Of a stretch of DNA of 64,000 nucleotides, positions 34,440-42,903 are shown piece after piece (within the stretch, counting starts at the first letter, position 1; each line of letters begins with the position of its first letter). This DNA comes from Acidimicrobiales bacterium (GTDB lineage: Bacteria; Actinomycetota; Acidimicrobiia; Acidimicrobiales; SZUA-35). The stretch is from the NCBI GenBank assembly GCA_028285495.1, contig JANQPB010000015.1, forward strand, positions 1-64,000, in the 5' to 3' direction. The notes under the pieces are model-generated. The model worked only from the letters and a program-made list of their open reading frames with translations. It was not told the DNA's origin and made no database searches. The translations under genes and the position numbers were made by a program.

Positions 34440-35052
34440 AGACGGGCGATCGATACCATCGGCCGCTCGGTTCCCCGAGATCAGGGAGTCCCTCGCTGAG
34501 GACTTCGTCGAGGTCAGCGATGAGGAACTCGAGGCCTGGGTCTCGGCTCATCTCGATGGGCTGTCGGCCGAGGAGCTGGAGAGCATCCTGGGTTGGCTCA
34601 AGCAAGCCGGTCGGACGGTGCGGCGCGTTGCTCCTGGTGTGGTCAGGGGTCTGGTGTCTGGTGCTGGAACCGGTGCGGCAGCTGGCCCCTATGGCGCTCT
34701 CATCGGCGCTGGACTCGGGGCGATAACGGGCGGCATCTCGGCCTCGGGCAGCCGCCGCCACCCGGGCCGACCGGGCCAGAGCCCGAGTCGCAGGCAGCAG
34801 GGGCGGTCGAGCCGGACCCCGACCCGTGGTGTCGGGCAGCCGATGCCTCCCGGCGTCGCGGTGTCCCAAATCCTCCAGCTGCTCTCACAGCCCCAGGTCG
34901 TGCAGGCGTTGGCCGCGCTCGGCCTCGGTTCGGCCGGACGCGAGTCGGTCGAGCTCTTCGATGTCCCACTCGAGTCCGTCGCGGTCCTCGGCTACCTCAA
35001 CGAGTTGACCGAGGCTGCGTTGATCGAGCTCGAGGGCGAGGGGCGATGGTGA
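34369..35052 (+). CDS. Glycine-zipper protein of unknown function
   Basis: A protein of about 227 residues. GTG 34351, ATG 34369 and ATG 34387 are all possible starts; none has a good ribosome binding site and all overlap the SARP gene. After an acidic helical part (DEELEAWVSAHLDGLSAEELESILGWLKQ) comes a Gly/Ala-rich hydrophobic stretch (GLVSGAGTGAAAGPYGALIG and on) with glycines spaced like a glycine zipper, which in other proteins inserts into membranes or packs helices. A basic Pro/Arg/Ser linker and a helical C-terminus (VVQALAALGLG) follow. I do not recognise the family. A membrane or self-assembly role is inference. Confidence 0.7.
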   Translation: MTSAAMMPPWQGQILPWDGPVEAEDGRSIPSAARFPEIRESLAEDFVEVSDEELEAWVSAHLDGLSAEELESILGWLKQAGRTVRRVAPGVVRGLVSGAGTGAAAGPYGALIGAGLGAITGGISASGSRRHPGRPGQSPSRRQQGRSSRTPTRGVGQPMPPGVAVSQILQLLSQPQVVQALAALGLGSAGRESVELFDVPLESVAVLGYLNELTEAALIELEGEGRW

Positions 35053-35534
35053 TCTCTGCCGAGGACTTGGCCTCGCTGGCGGCACGCTCGCCCGCGACCT
35101 CGAACTCCAGTCGTCAGGACCTGTTGCTCCGCTTGCTGTCGTCGATGCAGACCCAGGCTGATGACCGCAGTCAGCTCGATCGGTACGCGCAGGACGAACG
35201 ACGTCGAGCTCGCGTCGCTCGTCGACGCCTCCTGCTGGCCCAGCATCGCGAACTCGCCTACCGCAACGAGACGCTTGCGGAGATCTTCGGGGCTTGCCCC
35301 AGCTGTTGGGGCGAGCTCCCGAGTTGCCGCTCGTGTCGGGGCGAAGGCTTCGCCGGCTGGACGATGCCCGACGAGGAAGCTCTGCGGGCGCTGGTGGCCC
35401 CGGCCTTGGATCGGCTGAAGAACGAAGCCAAGCCGGTCTCGACCAACGCTTCGCATCCAACCGCCGCCACCGCGGCCAACGACCGCCTGCCAACTAGACC
35501 AGAACCGAGGACCGACCGTGACCATGATGAATGA
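35046..35534 (+). CDS. Single zinc-ribbon protein of unknown function
   Basis: A 162-residue protein whose ATG overlaps the previous stop. It is highly charged and helical, then has CPSCWGELPSCRSCRGEG at residues 84-101. This is a CxxCxG-x4-CxxCxG zinc-binding unit like one DnaJ cysteine pair set (Cys84, 87, 94, 97). DnaJ itself has four such repeats and a J domain; neither is present. It is followed by GWTMPDEEALRALVAPALDRL and a Pro/Thr/Asp-rich tail. The likely role is a structural or protein-binding zinc module in a complex with its neighbours; this is inference. Confidence 0.75.
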   Translation: MVISAEDLASLAARSPATSNSSRQDLLLRLLSSMQTQADDRSQLDRYAQDERRRARVARRRLLLAQHRELAYRNETLAEIFGACPSCWGELPSCRSCRGEGFAGWTMPDEEALRALVAPALDRLKNEAKPVSTNASHPTAATAANDRLPTRPEPRTDRDHDE

Positions 35535-36213
35535 CGAGCTTGACGTATCCGATCTCGACTTCTTCCTTGACGACGATGACGACGACATGTTGCTCGAGGA
35601 TGAGGACGACCTCTGGGACGATGACGACGATGACGACGACTTCATCGACGCATGGGTCGACGACGACGACGATGACGACATCGAACGGCGCGGGCGTCGG
35701 CGCCGTCGGCGCCGTCGTCGCCGGCGGCGTGGGACCCAAACGGCACGAGGTCGCGGCTACTACAGGAAGCCCCTCACCAAGCGTCCGGTGGATCAGGAAC
35801 AGCTCGAACGGGCGACGAGGAGCATCGCCGCCGACGTCCGACGGAACGCGGCCGCCATCAAGAAGATCGACCGCCGGGTCGCGACGACGCAGTCGAGGTT
35901 GGACCAGCAGAACGACGTCAACCGTCGCCAGAACAAGAAGATCAAGTCCGTCGAACAGCAGGTCGCTCAGTCGGCCCAGACCAGCTTGCTCATGTCGCTT
36001 CTTCAGGACGACAAGGTCGAGTACGAGATCACGTCCGTCACCGGAGACGGACTCAAGGTCGGCAACAAGGTCGAGCTCGAAGCTGATCGCGACAACTTCT
36101 CGCTGCTCCTACCTCTCCTGATGGGAGGCGGCCTCACCGGTTCGAGCTCCGGCGCCGGCGGCATGAACGATCCCACGACGATGATGGCCCTGGTGCTGGC
36201 CATGGACAAGTAG
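35518..36213 (+). CDS. Charge-segregated coiled-coil protein of unknown function
   Basis: A 231-residue protein from GTG at 35518 (GAGG 7 nt upstream), overlapping the previous gene by 17 nt. Residues 6-55 are almost wholly Asp/Glu, residues 57-71 contain 13 arginines, residues about 92-155 form a probable coiled coil (QEQLERATRSIAADVRRNAA and on), then comes a beta-rich part (KVEYEITSVTGDGLKVGNKV) and a hydrophobic end (FSLLLPLLMGG, then TMMALVLAMDK). The pattern is intact in frame despite extreme DNA repetitiveness, which argues for selection. No family is recognised. The hydrophobic terminus resembles the N-terminus of the next protein (MLIPVLMAKRF), a possible contact. Confidence 0.75.
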   Translation: MTMMNDELDVSDLDFFLDDDDDDMLLEDEDDLWDDDDDDDDFIDAWVDDDDDDDIERRGRRRRRRRRRRRRGTQTARGRGYYRKPLTKRPVDQEQLERATRSIAADVRRNAAAIKKIDRRVATTQSRLDQQNDVNRRQNKKIKSVEQQVAQSAQTSLLMSLLQDDKVEYEITSVTGDGLKVGNKVELEADRDNFSLLLPLLMGGGLTGSSSGAGGMNDPTTMMALVLAMDK

Positions 36214-36247
36214 GCCTGGCCACCAAGCCAGCAGAACAGGGACGACG

Positions 36248-36898
36248 ATGTTGATTCCAGTGTTGATGGCGAAGAGGTTTGCGGACGACCGAGACCTCGA
36301 TGCAGACGACGCCCGCAAGACGATGCTCGTCGCAGCCCTTGCCGGCCGAAACCAGCCGCCCATCGTCCCGGTCCTCGTGGCCCGGACCATGGCGCGAAAC
36401 CTCGAACCAGAAGCGCAGCCGAACGACGACACCAACGGCGACGAGACCAACGGTGACGAGACCAACGGCGACGACACCGACGGCGACGACACCAACGGCG
36501 ACGACGATCTCGGGCGGGAGGCGCTGACGACGGCCGCCGTGGACACGGGCCGGGCGCATCGAACCACCGAGCAGACGGCCGCCATCGAGGACTTCTTCGG
36601 GATCGAGGCACTTGGCGCCCAGTTGCAGGAGCTCCTGCACACCACCGAGGGACTGCTGGCCGACCTCCTCGAGGCTCTGGCCAGCCGGCGCTCGGATGCA
36701 GGGACCCGATCCCGGCTCGCCGAGATCGCCGAGCAGGCGGTTGGTGAAGCTCAGACGCTCGTGGACATGTTCGACGACGACGCCGAGACCAGCGACGACG
36801 GTCCGGACCAGCACTGGCAGGCGCTCGCTGCCTTCCAGGCACGAGTCGTCGAAGACCTCACCGAAGCCAGGGCCGCACTCGAACCCGAGAGATCCTGA
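36248..36898 (+). CDS. Acidic repeat-linker helical protein of unknown function
   Basis: A 216-residue protein. The N-terminus is amphipathic (MLIPVLMAKRFADDRDLDADDARKTMLV...). Residues about 56-85 are TNGDE/TNGDD pentapeptides encoded by a 15-bp tandem repeat. The rest is helical (GAQLQELLHTTEGLLADLLEALASRR, WQALAAFQARVVEDLTEAR) and may form a bundle. It is followed after 3 nt by the protease gene. I do not recognise it. Confidence 0.72.
   Translation: MLIPVLMAKRFADDRDLDADDARKTMLVAALAGRNQPPIVPVLVARTMARNLEPEAQPNDDTNGDETNGDETNGDDTDGDDTNGDDDLGREALTTAAVDTGRAHRTTEQTAAIEDFFGIEALGAQLQELLHTTEGLLADLLEALASRRSDAGTRSRLAEIAEQAVGEAQTLVDMFDDDAETSDDGPDQHWQALAAFQARVVEDLTEARAALEPERS
36425..36499. repeat. 15-bp tandem repeat, five units
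   Basis: Five near-identical units of GACGAxACCAACGGC encode the T-N-G-D-D/E linker of the protein at 36248. Its length may vary between strains. Confidence 0.9.
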
Positions 36899-36901
36899 CC
36901 G

Positions 36902-39397
36902 ATGGACCCGGCGCTTCGAGAGTTGCTTCGTGACGCCGACGGGGACAGGGAACTCGCCTTGATGCTCCGGCTCGGTCGCGGCCCGATTCCGCCCCAGCTC
37001 CGACTCGTCACCGAGTTCGGCGAGGTCGTGACCGCACGACTGCGTGCCCGCGACGTGCGTACCGTCTACGAACACCCGACGGTGCAGAGCATGAAGGCCC
37101 CCCGAGGGGTCTCCTTCGACCGGAGTGGTGCCAGTCGAAGCCGGCTCGGGACGCGCCCATCCGCCGGCGACCAGCGGCGCCCACCCACACTGAGGCAGAC
37201 GGGGGCGGGGGTGGTCGTCGGGGTCATCGACTATGGGTGTGAGATCACGCACCCAGATTTTCGGAACGCTGACGGCTCGACCCGACTAGGCGCGCTCTGG
37301 GACCAGGCAGGCAGCGGGCCCGGCCCTGCGCCTTGGGGGTACGGACGCGTTCATCGGGCCGCCGAGATCAACCGTGCGCTCCGGACCGGTGACCCCGGTC
37401 GCACTCTCGGCTACCGCTTTCCACGGCAAGCACGGGGATGGCATGGGACGCACGTTCTTGCGATCGCCGGGGGCAACGGTCGAGGCGGCGGGCCGACTGG
37501 CATGGCTCCCGATGCCGAGCTGGTCTTCGTCCACCTCTCACAGCCGCAACGCCCCGATCTGCACTCGCTCGGCGATTCCGTCCGCTTGCTGGAGGCGCTC
37601 GACTTCATCTTCCGGTACGCCGACCAGCAACCTTGTGTGGTCAGCCTCAGCATCGGTTCCCATGGCGGTCCGCACGACGGAACCACGTTGGCCGAGCGGG
37701 GTTTCGACGCAGCTGTTGCTGCGGCGCCGGGGCGGGCCATCTGCCAGAGTGCGGGCAACTACCGGAACAGTCGGCATCACGCCCGACGACGGCTCAGCGC
37801 CGGCGAGACCTGGGCGCTCACGTGGGAGACCGCGCACGACCCCCGCCGAGGTGACGAACTCGAGGTGTGGTACCCAGGCTCCGACGAACTCGGTGTCGAG
37901 CTCACCGCACCTGATCGGAGTAGCCAGACCCGAGTCGGCCTCGGAGGCGAGGAGAGCATTCAGATCCGGAACCGGGTCGTCGGCCGTCTGTACCACCGCA
38001 GTCACGATCCGAACAACGGCGACCACCACATCGACATCTTCCTCTATCGCGATGCGCCCCACGGCGAGTGGCAGGTCAGGCTGACCGGCAGGCGAGTCCA
38101 GGATGGTCGAGTCCAGGTCTGGGCGGAGCGGAAGGGCGCGGCCGTGCAATCCCGGCTCGAAGGACCAGGCACGACGCGGCGTGGGACGGTCGGCACCATC
38201 GCCACCGGTCGAGGATCGCTGGTGGTTGGCGCCTACGACAGTCATCACCCAGCCAGCGGTCCGGCACCGTTCTCGAGCATGGGTCCCACGCGGGACGGCC
38301 GGGCCAAGCCCGACGTCGTGGCGCCCGGAGTCGAGGTACTCGCCGCAAGCTCGAACTGGCGAACCGGGAACAACAACGAGCGCAAGTCGGGGACCAGCAT
38401 GGCCGCCCCGATGGTCGCAGGTCTGGTGGCCTGCATGTTCGAAGCGTCCCCCGGGCTGTCGATGAACGACATTCGTCGCCTGATCACGACCAACGCACAA
38501 GCCGGCCGCGCCGGCCAGCAGCGAATCGGACGGGGTCGTGTCCGCCCCGAGCGTTCGGTGAGCGCCGCAGCCAATATGCGCTCGACGACGATCAGGCGCC
38601 GTCCGGAGAACACCTCGACGGAGCCGGAGACGGAGCGCCTTCTCCACATCCCAACGACGACGGTGCCTCCGGATGGGCTGGCGGCGTGGCAGGATCTCAT
38701 CCGGTTCGTCCTCCCCCGTCCTGCCGCGGCCGTGCTCCGACGCACGACCACGGGAGCTCGACCACACCCGATCGGCGCTGGGTGGGGTCCGATCAACCTC
38801 GATTTCTACGGGGTCGAGGTCCAGCGGCTACCCCCGAGCGTGACCGCAGCTTGGCTGCTCCAGCACATGCGCCTCAATCTCAACCAGTTCCTGGACACCA
38901 CCAACACCCGGTTCGGGCCGTACAACTCGGCGAGCTGGCGTGTCTGGACGTCTCCACGACCGGTCGGAGCGGCCGTGCACATCGACTTCTCACCGTTCGG
39001 ACTGAACGTCGACGACGGGACCGTCGTGTGTTCGCAGTCGGAGACGGACAACTGGATCTTCTCCACGATCTGGACGCCGCGTGACGGCAACCACCCGGTC
39101 TCGGGCAATCGGATGTTCGGCTTCAGCCAGCGCGGCGGGTCCCTGGTCTTCTTCACCATGGGGGCCGATCGACTCACGACCGCACTCGACTGGTCAGCCG
39201 AGCGGGCCCTCGGTCTGCCGTTCCGGGCAGCGGATGCGCTGTGGCGGAGCTTTCAGGCCCGGCTCGTCGGCGACATCCGCCGGCGGGGCGGCGCCGCCCA
39301 TGGTCTCCAGCCGCTGAGCAATCGATACAGCTGGCCAGTCGTCAGGCGCCTCCACGCCGGGCCGTCGCCGAGGTCCGCGACCATCCGGTTGCCGTAG
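36902..39397 (+). CDS. Subtilisin-family (S8) protease with unusual C-terminal domain, no signal peptide
   Basis: An 831-residue protein, 3 nt after the previous gene. Residues 1-70 resemble a short inhibitor-like prodomain (ALMLRLGRGPIPPQLRLVTEFGEVVTARL...HPTVQSMKAPRG). The catalytic triad is complete: Asp110 in VVVGVIDYG, His181 in GWHGTHV, Ser499 in SGTSMAAPMVAG, with the oxyanion Asn in QSAGNY (286). An insert with beta-sandwich character (about 300-420) lies before the Ser. After a linker, residues about 630-765 form a separate domain (INLDFYGVEVQRLP, then IFSTIWTPRDGNHPVSGNRMFGF) that I cannot name. With no export signal the protease probably acts inside the cell or leaves by an unknown route. 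Confidence 0.88.
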   Translation: MDPALRELLRDADGDRELALMLRLGRGPIPPQLRLVTEFGEVVTARLRARDVRTVYEHPTVQSMKAPRGVSFDRSGASRSRLGTRPSAGDQRRPPTLRQTGAGVVVGVIDYGCEITHPDFRNADGSTRLGALWDQAGSGPGPAPWGYGRVHRAAEINRALRTGDPGRTLGYRFPRQARGWHGTHVLAIAGGNGRGGGPTGMAPDAELVFVHLSQPQRPDLHSLGDSVRLLEALDFIFRYADQQPCVVSLSIGSHGGPHDGTTLAERGFDAAVAAAPGRAICQSAGNYRNSRHHARRRLSAGETWALTWETAHDPRRGDELEVWYPGSDELGVELTAPDRSSQTRVGLGGEESIQIRNRVVGRLYHRSHDPNNGDHHIDIFLYRDAPHGEWQVRLTGRRVQDGRVQVWAERKGAAVQSRLEGPGTTRRGTVGTIATGRGSLVVGAYDSHHPASGPAPFSSMGPTRDGRAKPDVVAPGVEVLAASSNWRTGNNNERKSGTSMAAPMVAGLVACMFEASPGLSMNDIRRLITTNAQAGRAGQQRIGRGRVRPERSVSAAANMRSTTIRRRPENTSTEPETERLLHIPTTTVPPDGLAAWQDLIRFVLPRPAAAVLRRTTTGARPHPIGAGWGPINLDFYGVEVQRLPPSVTAAWLLQHMRLNLNQFLDTTNTRFGPYNSASWRVWTSPRPVGAAVHIDFSPFGLNVDDGTVVCSQSETDNWIFSTIWTPRDGNHPVSGNRMFGFSQRGGSLVFFTMGADRLTTALDWSAERALGLPFRAADALWRSFQARLVGDIRRRGGAAHGLQPLSNRYSWPVVRRLHAGPSPRSATIRLP

Positions 39398-39439
39398 ACG
39401 AGGCAGGTCAGGGACCGACACGGAAGCAGGAGCCGTTCG

Positions 39440-40654
39440 ATGAGCACTCGTCTGCCAACGCCAATCGTCCTGGTCCCAGGAATCATGGGCACTCGCCTGG
39501 TCGATCGACACGGTGCTGCCGTCTGGGATCCGGACCCCCAGAGTGCCACTCGCTCGTTCCTGCGTGCTGTTCGGCATCTTCCCAGGCTCTTCGACCTGAC
39601 GACGACGCTCGAACCCAACCCAACGGCTCCGCCCGAGGCCAGAGATCTGCTCGCGCAGCGTGGTGTGGTCAACGGAGGACACCTGGTCTGGGCGGCGTAC
39701 GACAACCTCGTACGCGGGCTCACGAGCCGCTACCTGCACGAGACGTGCCCAGGAGGCGTCCGGCTCTATGTCGCCGGCTATGACTGGCGTCAGAGCAACC
39801 GGCGTTCAGCTGGCCGTCATCTCCGGCAGGTCATCGGCACCGCACGAGCTCAGACCGGATCGGCCGACGTCATCGTCGTCGCACACAGCATGGGCGGCCT
39901 CGTCGCCCGAGCCTTCGGATCGGCTCTCGCCAGAAGCGGACACCGAGGAGCCCACCCGGTCCGAGGCTGTGTGCTCACCGGCAGTCCCACCCATGGCGCG
40001 CCTGCGATGTACCGGGTCCTGCGCCAGTCGTACGTCGGTCTCGACGATCTCGCCGACTTCGCTGTCCGAGATGACACGGAGGACGACGATGCCGAAGGAC
40101 TGTGGTTGGGCCGCCGGTTCGCAGAGCTGGCCCGTCGGCTGCCGTCGACCTTCGAGCTGTTGCCCGGTCGTGTGTGGTGCGACCGCCATCCCGACTGGGT
40201 CCGGTTTCGGCGCTCATCGGGTCGGCTGACGGATGCCTCCGACCCCGACCTGCTCTACGCGGATCGGATCGTCGGAGTCAACGGCAGGATGGGCATGCTG
40301 CGAGCCCGCCGCCGGTTCGATCAGACCGTCGGCAACTACCTCCTCCCCAATACCTACGTGGTCTTTGGCAGCCGGCTGGAAACCGAATCGCACTACCTGG
40401 TGTTGGCCAACGGGCGCCTCCGCCAAGCCGGTACCCGGAGGCAGAACCGAGGCGACACCAGGGTCCCCGCCTACTCGGGAGCGGCCGAGGGGATGCCCCG
40501 GCAACGCCGACCCAAGGCCCAGCACGACCTGGGCGCCATCGGGCACGGCGCCGTCGCCAACAGTGCGCCAGCCGTCGCGCGGATCATTCACTCCGTTGCC
40601 GAGCTCTGCCGCCATCAGTCACTCCCCGCTTGGAGCGGCGAGATGGTCGGCTAG
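39440..40654 (+). CDS. LCAT-like alpha/beta-hydrolase (acyltransferase/lipase family)
   Basis: A 404-residue protein from ATG at 39440 (AGGAG 7 nt upstream). It has the lecithin:cholesterol-acyltransferase layout: PIVLVPGIMGTRL with the oxyanion loop, YDWRQSNRR, the nucleophile Ser150 in VVAHSMGGLVAR, a late Asp in GDTRVPAYSG and a His in IGHGAVANS. LCAT relatives transfer or release acyl chains of phospholipids. There is no signal peptide. As the last gene of the run, next to a subtilisin and a glycine-zipper protein, it suggests a membrane-targeting activity, which is inference. Confidence 0.85.
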   Translation: MSTRLPTPIVLVPGIMGTRLVDRHGAAVWDPDPQSATRSFLRAVRHLPRLFDLTTTLEPNPTAPPEARDLLAQRGVVNGGHLVWAAYDNLVRGLTSRYLHETCPGGVRLYVAGYDWRQSNRRSAGRHLRQVIGTARAQTGSADVIVVAHSMGGLVARAFGSALARSGHRGAHPVRGCVLTGSPTHGAPAMYRVLRQSYVGLDDLADFAVRDDTEDDDAEGLWLGRRFAELARRLPSTFELLPGRVWCDRHPDWVRFRRSSGRLTDASDPDLLYADRIVGVNGRMGMLRARRRFDQTVGNYLLPNTYVVFGSRLETESHYLVLANGRLRQAGTRRQNRGDTRVPAYSGAAEGMPRQRRPKAQHDLGAIGHGAVANSAPAVARIIHSVAELCRHQSLPAWSGEMVG

Positions 40655-40685
40655 CTGAGCGTTCGGCGTTGCCGCCGCCGATCAC

Positions 40686-41450
40686 TCAGGACGCACCGTT
40701 GAGGGCGTCGATGACGAGCTCGGAGAACAGCGCGGAGCTGTGCTGCTGTTGGGCGGTCACCAGGCGACCGTCGCGGATGGCGAAGGGCTCGAGTGGGCCC
40801 GCGGCCTCGAAGGTCGTCTTCGGGTTCTTCCTGGCTTCGGTCTCGATGGTGTCGTCGTTGACCTCCATACCGGCCGCGGCGTTGACCATCGCTTCCTCGC
40901 TGTCGGGGAAGCCAGTCCACGTCTTGCCGTCCGCCAGCAGGGTGCCGTCGCTGAGGGTCGTCCACAGCAGGAGGCAGGTGCCATGGCAGAGCAGGCCGAC
41001 GACCTTGCCCTGCTCGTAGAAGTCGGCGATCAGGCGATGGAGCTGCTCGTCGTCCTTGAACGTCACCAGCGGACCGCCGCCACCGGCGACACACACGGCG
41101 TCATAGGAGGCAACGTCGACCTGGTCGATGGACGGGGTATCAGCCAGGAGGCGGCCGAACTGGGCATGATGGCGAAAGCCGATCGTGACCAGGTCGTTCG
41201 GGTACGCCGTGGCCGGGTCCTCGGGGTCCGAGAATCCGTCGAAACGCACCGGACCGCCCTTCGGCGAGGCGACGTCGACCTCGTAGCCAGCGGTGATGAA
41301 GTCGAAGAAGGGTCGGGTGAGCTCCTCGGCGAAGAAACCGACCGGGAAGCCCTTCAGCGTGGCCGGGTTGGACACGAGGTACAGGATCCGCTTCGGCGGC
41401 TGGGCGAGAGGGGCGTTGCGACGGATGACGGTGTTCTGGGGGGAGGTCAT
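40686..41450 (-). CDS. DJ-1/PfpI-family protein (class I glutamine-amidotransferase-like)
   Basis: A 254-residue protein with KRILYLVSNPATLKG and TAGYEVDVASPKGGPV at the start and the nucleophile elbow VVGLLCHGTCLLL, where Cys followed by His is the Hsp31/YajL signature. A Glu/Asp partner in GGGGPLVTF completes the usual site. Members act as chaperones, glyoxalases or deglycases toward methylglyoxal-damaged molecules. It lies downstream of an AraC regulator on the same strand (69-bp gap), a frequent pairing in this family. Confidence 0.88.
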   Translation of the reverse strand: MTSPQNTVIRRNAPLAQPPKRILYLVSNPATLKGFPVGFFAEELTRPFFDFITAGYEVDVASPKGGPVRFDGFSDPEDPATAYPNDLVTIGFRHHAQFGRLLADTPSIDQVDVASYDAVCVAGGGGPLVTFKDDEQLHRLIADFYEQGKVVGLLCHGTCLLLWTTLSDGTLLADGKTWTGFPDSEEAMVNAAAGMEVNDDTIETEARKNPKTTFEAAGPLEPFAIRDGRLVTAQQQHSSALFSELVIDALNGAS

Positions 41451-41519
41451 GCCCTCGAGTGTCGCCGCATCGAGCGACCCCTCGAGTGGCCGAACGTGTC
41501 ATTCGACCTGCTGAGCACG

Positions 41520-42512
41520 TCAACCTGCCCGCCTGGCCTCCTCTCGCCACGCCCCTGGCGTCGTGCCGGTCCATCGGTGGAATGCACGGAACAACGAGCT
41601 CGGGTCACCGAAGCCCAGGAGGAAACCGACCTCGGTCGGTGTGAGGTCGGTGGAGGCGAAGTAGTGGCGGGCGAGTCGCTCGCGGGTCCGGTTGAGCACC
41701 TCGAGCCAGGTCGTTCCCTCGGCGGCCAGACGACGCTGGAGCGTACGGGTGCCGACGCCGAGCTCCCTCGCCACGTCGGCCATGCCGGTCCGACCGCTCG
41801 GGAGGAACTCGAACAGGGCCTGCTCGACCTCGTCGCTCATCGAGCGGCCGGCATCGGCCTCGACCATGTTGCGCCGCAGGGTCGGCTCGAACGTCTGCCA
41901 GATCTCGTCGTTGTGGGTGAGGAACGGGCGTGTGGTGTCGGCGGCGTCGAAGACGAGGTCGTATCCGTCCCCGCTCACGAGTCGACAGCCGAAGAAGTCG
42001 GCGCACCCGCCGAGCTCGTCGGTCGCTCCGGCCACCACGACCCGCCTCGGGACGACGTGGTGGCGAGTCGCTCGTCTGGCCAACGAAACGAGAAACGCCA
42101 GTTGGGACAGTCCCAGCGCCCGGACGACATCGGGGCGGTACTTGCAACGGAAGCGGACCTTCGTCGATCTGTCGTCCGACGACGCGGTCAGACTGAACGG
42201 GCCGACCAGCTCCATGTACGCAGCGAGGCGACGCAGTGCGGTGTGGAGGTCCGGCGAACAGACCGCGGCGAAATAGGCAGGGTCGAACAACTCGACCGAC
42301 AGGATCGAGCCGGCCCGGACGGCCACCGTCGGGCTCCCGGCTTCTTCCTCGGCCGCCTGATGCAGGGCGTAGAAGGCATCGAGCGAGATGTGGGAGCCGT
42401 CGCCGGCGAACAGCCCGGCCGGTTGGCCAGCGCGCCGCAGCACCGCCCGCTCATCCAGACCGAGGTCGCGCAACACGACTCGCCAGGCCGTACCGACGTA
42501 CACCGATTGCAC
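41520..42512 (-). CDS. AraC-family regulator (AraC_binding_2/PF12625 type)
   Basis: A 330-residue regulator from GTG at 42512. The N-terminal domain (RVVLRDLGLDERAVLRRAG, LDAFYALHQAAEEEAG) is of the type found in OruR/ArgR-like AraC proteins. The C-terminal double helix-turn-helix is MADVARELGVGTRTLQRRLAAEGTTWLEVLNRTRERLARHYF and PTEVGFLLGFGDPSSLFRAFHRWTGTTPGAWR. It probably controls the DJ-1-like gene directly downstream. Confidence 0.9.
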   Translation of the reverse strand: MQSVYVGTAWRVVLRDLGLDERAVLRRAGQPAGLFAGDGSHISLDAFYALHQAAEEEAGSPTVAVRAGSILSVELFDPAYFAAVCSPDLHTALRRLAAYMELVGPFSLTASSDDRSTKVRFRCKYRPDVVRALGLSQLAFLVSLARRATRHHVVPRRVVVAGATDELGGCADFFGCRLVSGDGYDLVFDAADTTRPFLTHNDEIWQTFEPTLRRNMVEADAGRSMSDEVEQALFEFLPSGRTGMADVARELGVGTRTLQRRLAAEGTTWLEVLNRTRERLARHYFASTDLTPTEVGFLLGFGDPSSLFRAFHRWTGTTPGAWREEARRAG

Positions 42513-42667
42513 AGCAGGTGGCCTCCTCGGTCCGAGCGTCGATCTTCGCCGTCAGCTCACCGACCGTGCCAAGTCGTGGCTGCCTGCGGTGTCTCGTGAA
42601 CGTCGCTCGACTGCACGGCGTCGTGACGGCTCCGGGCAAGATGCGCGACTCGCGTGCGCGCTGACGT

Positions 42668-42877
42668 TCAGCGGAGCAGGGACCACTCGTCACGTGCCGC
42701 AGCAGTCACCGACGCGGACCCGTTGCCACCAACGACTCTCACATCCAGACCGGGACCCCGGCGCCGCGTGAAGTTCTCCCAGGTCGTCCCATCGGCGAAC
42801 TCCAAGCCGAGACGAAACGCTGCCGTCCCAAACGGCAACGCACGTAGACCGAGCCGAAACCGCTCGGGTTCGAAGCA
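42668..42877 (-). pseudogene. C-terminal fragment of an unidentified gene
   Basis: In the 391-bp gap 42513-42903 one minus-strand frame reads clean protein (ERFRLGLRALPFGTAAFRLG, then EFADGTTWENFTRRRGPGLD, VVGGNGSASVTAAARDEW) to a stop at 42668. It has no start and is cut off by an in-frame TAG at 42878-42880. The alternating strands and FADGT look like a genuine degraded protein end. The family is not recognised. The rest of the gap holds nothing I can support. Confidence 0.42.
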
Positions 42878-42903
42878 CTACCCGCCTGCGCGGTCTGACG
42901 TCC

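Noticed and set aside
35494..36645. Minus-strand frames opposite the charge-block and acidic-linker genes (Val/Ser-rich translations)
   Set aside because: They are complements of GAC/GAG repeats. The plus-strand frames have ribosome binding sites, overlaps and neighbours that support them.
34351..40654. Gas-vesicle, contractile-injection or phage-tail cluster
   Set aside because: I looked for sheath, tube, baseplate, gvpA-like and AAA+ ATPase signatures in these genes and saw none.
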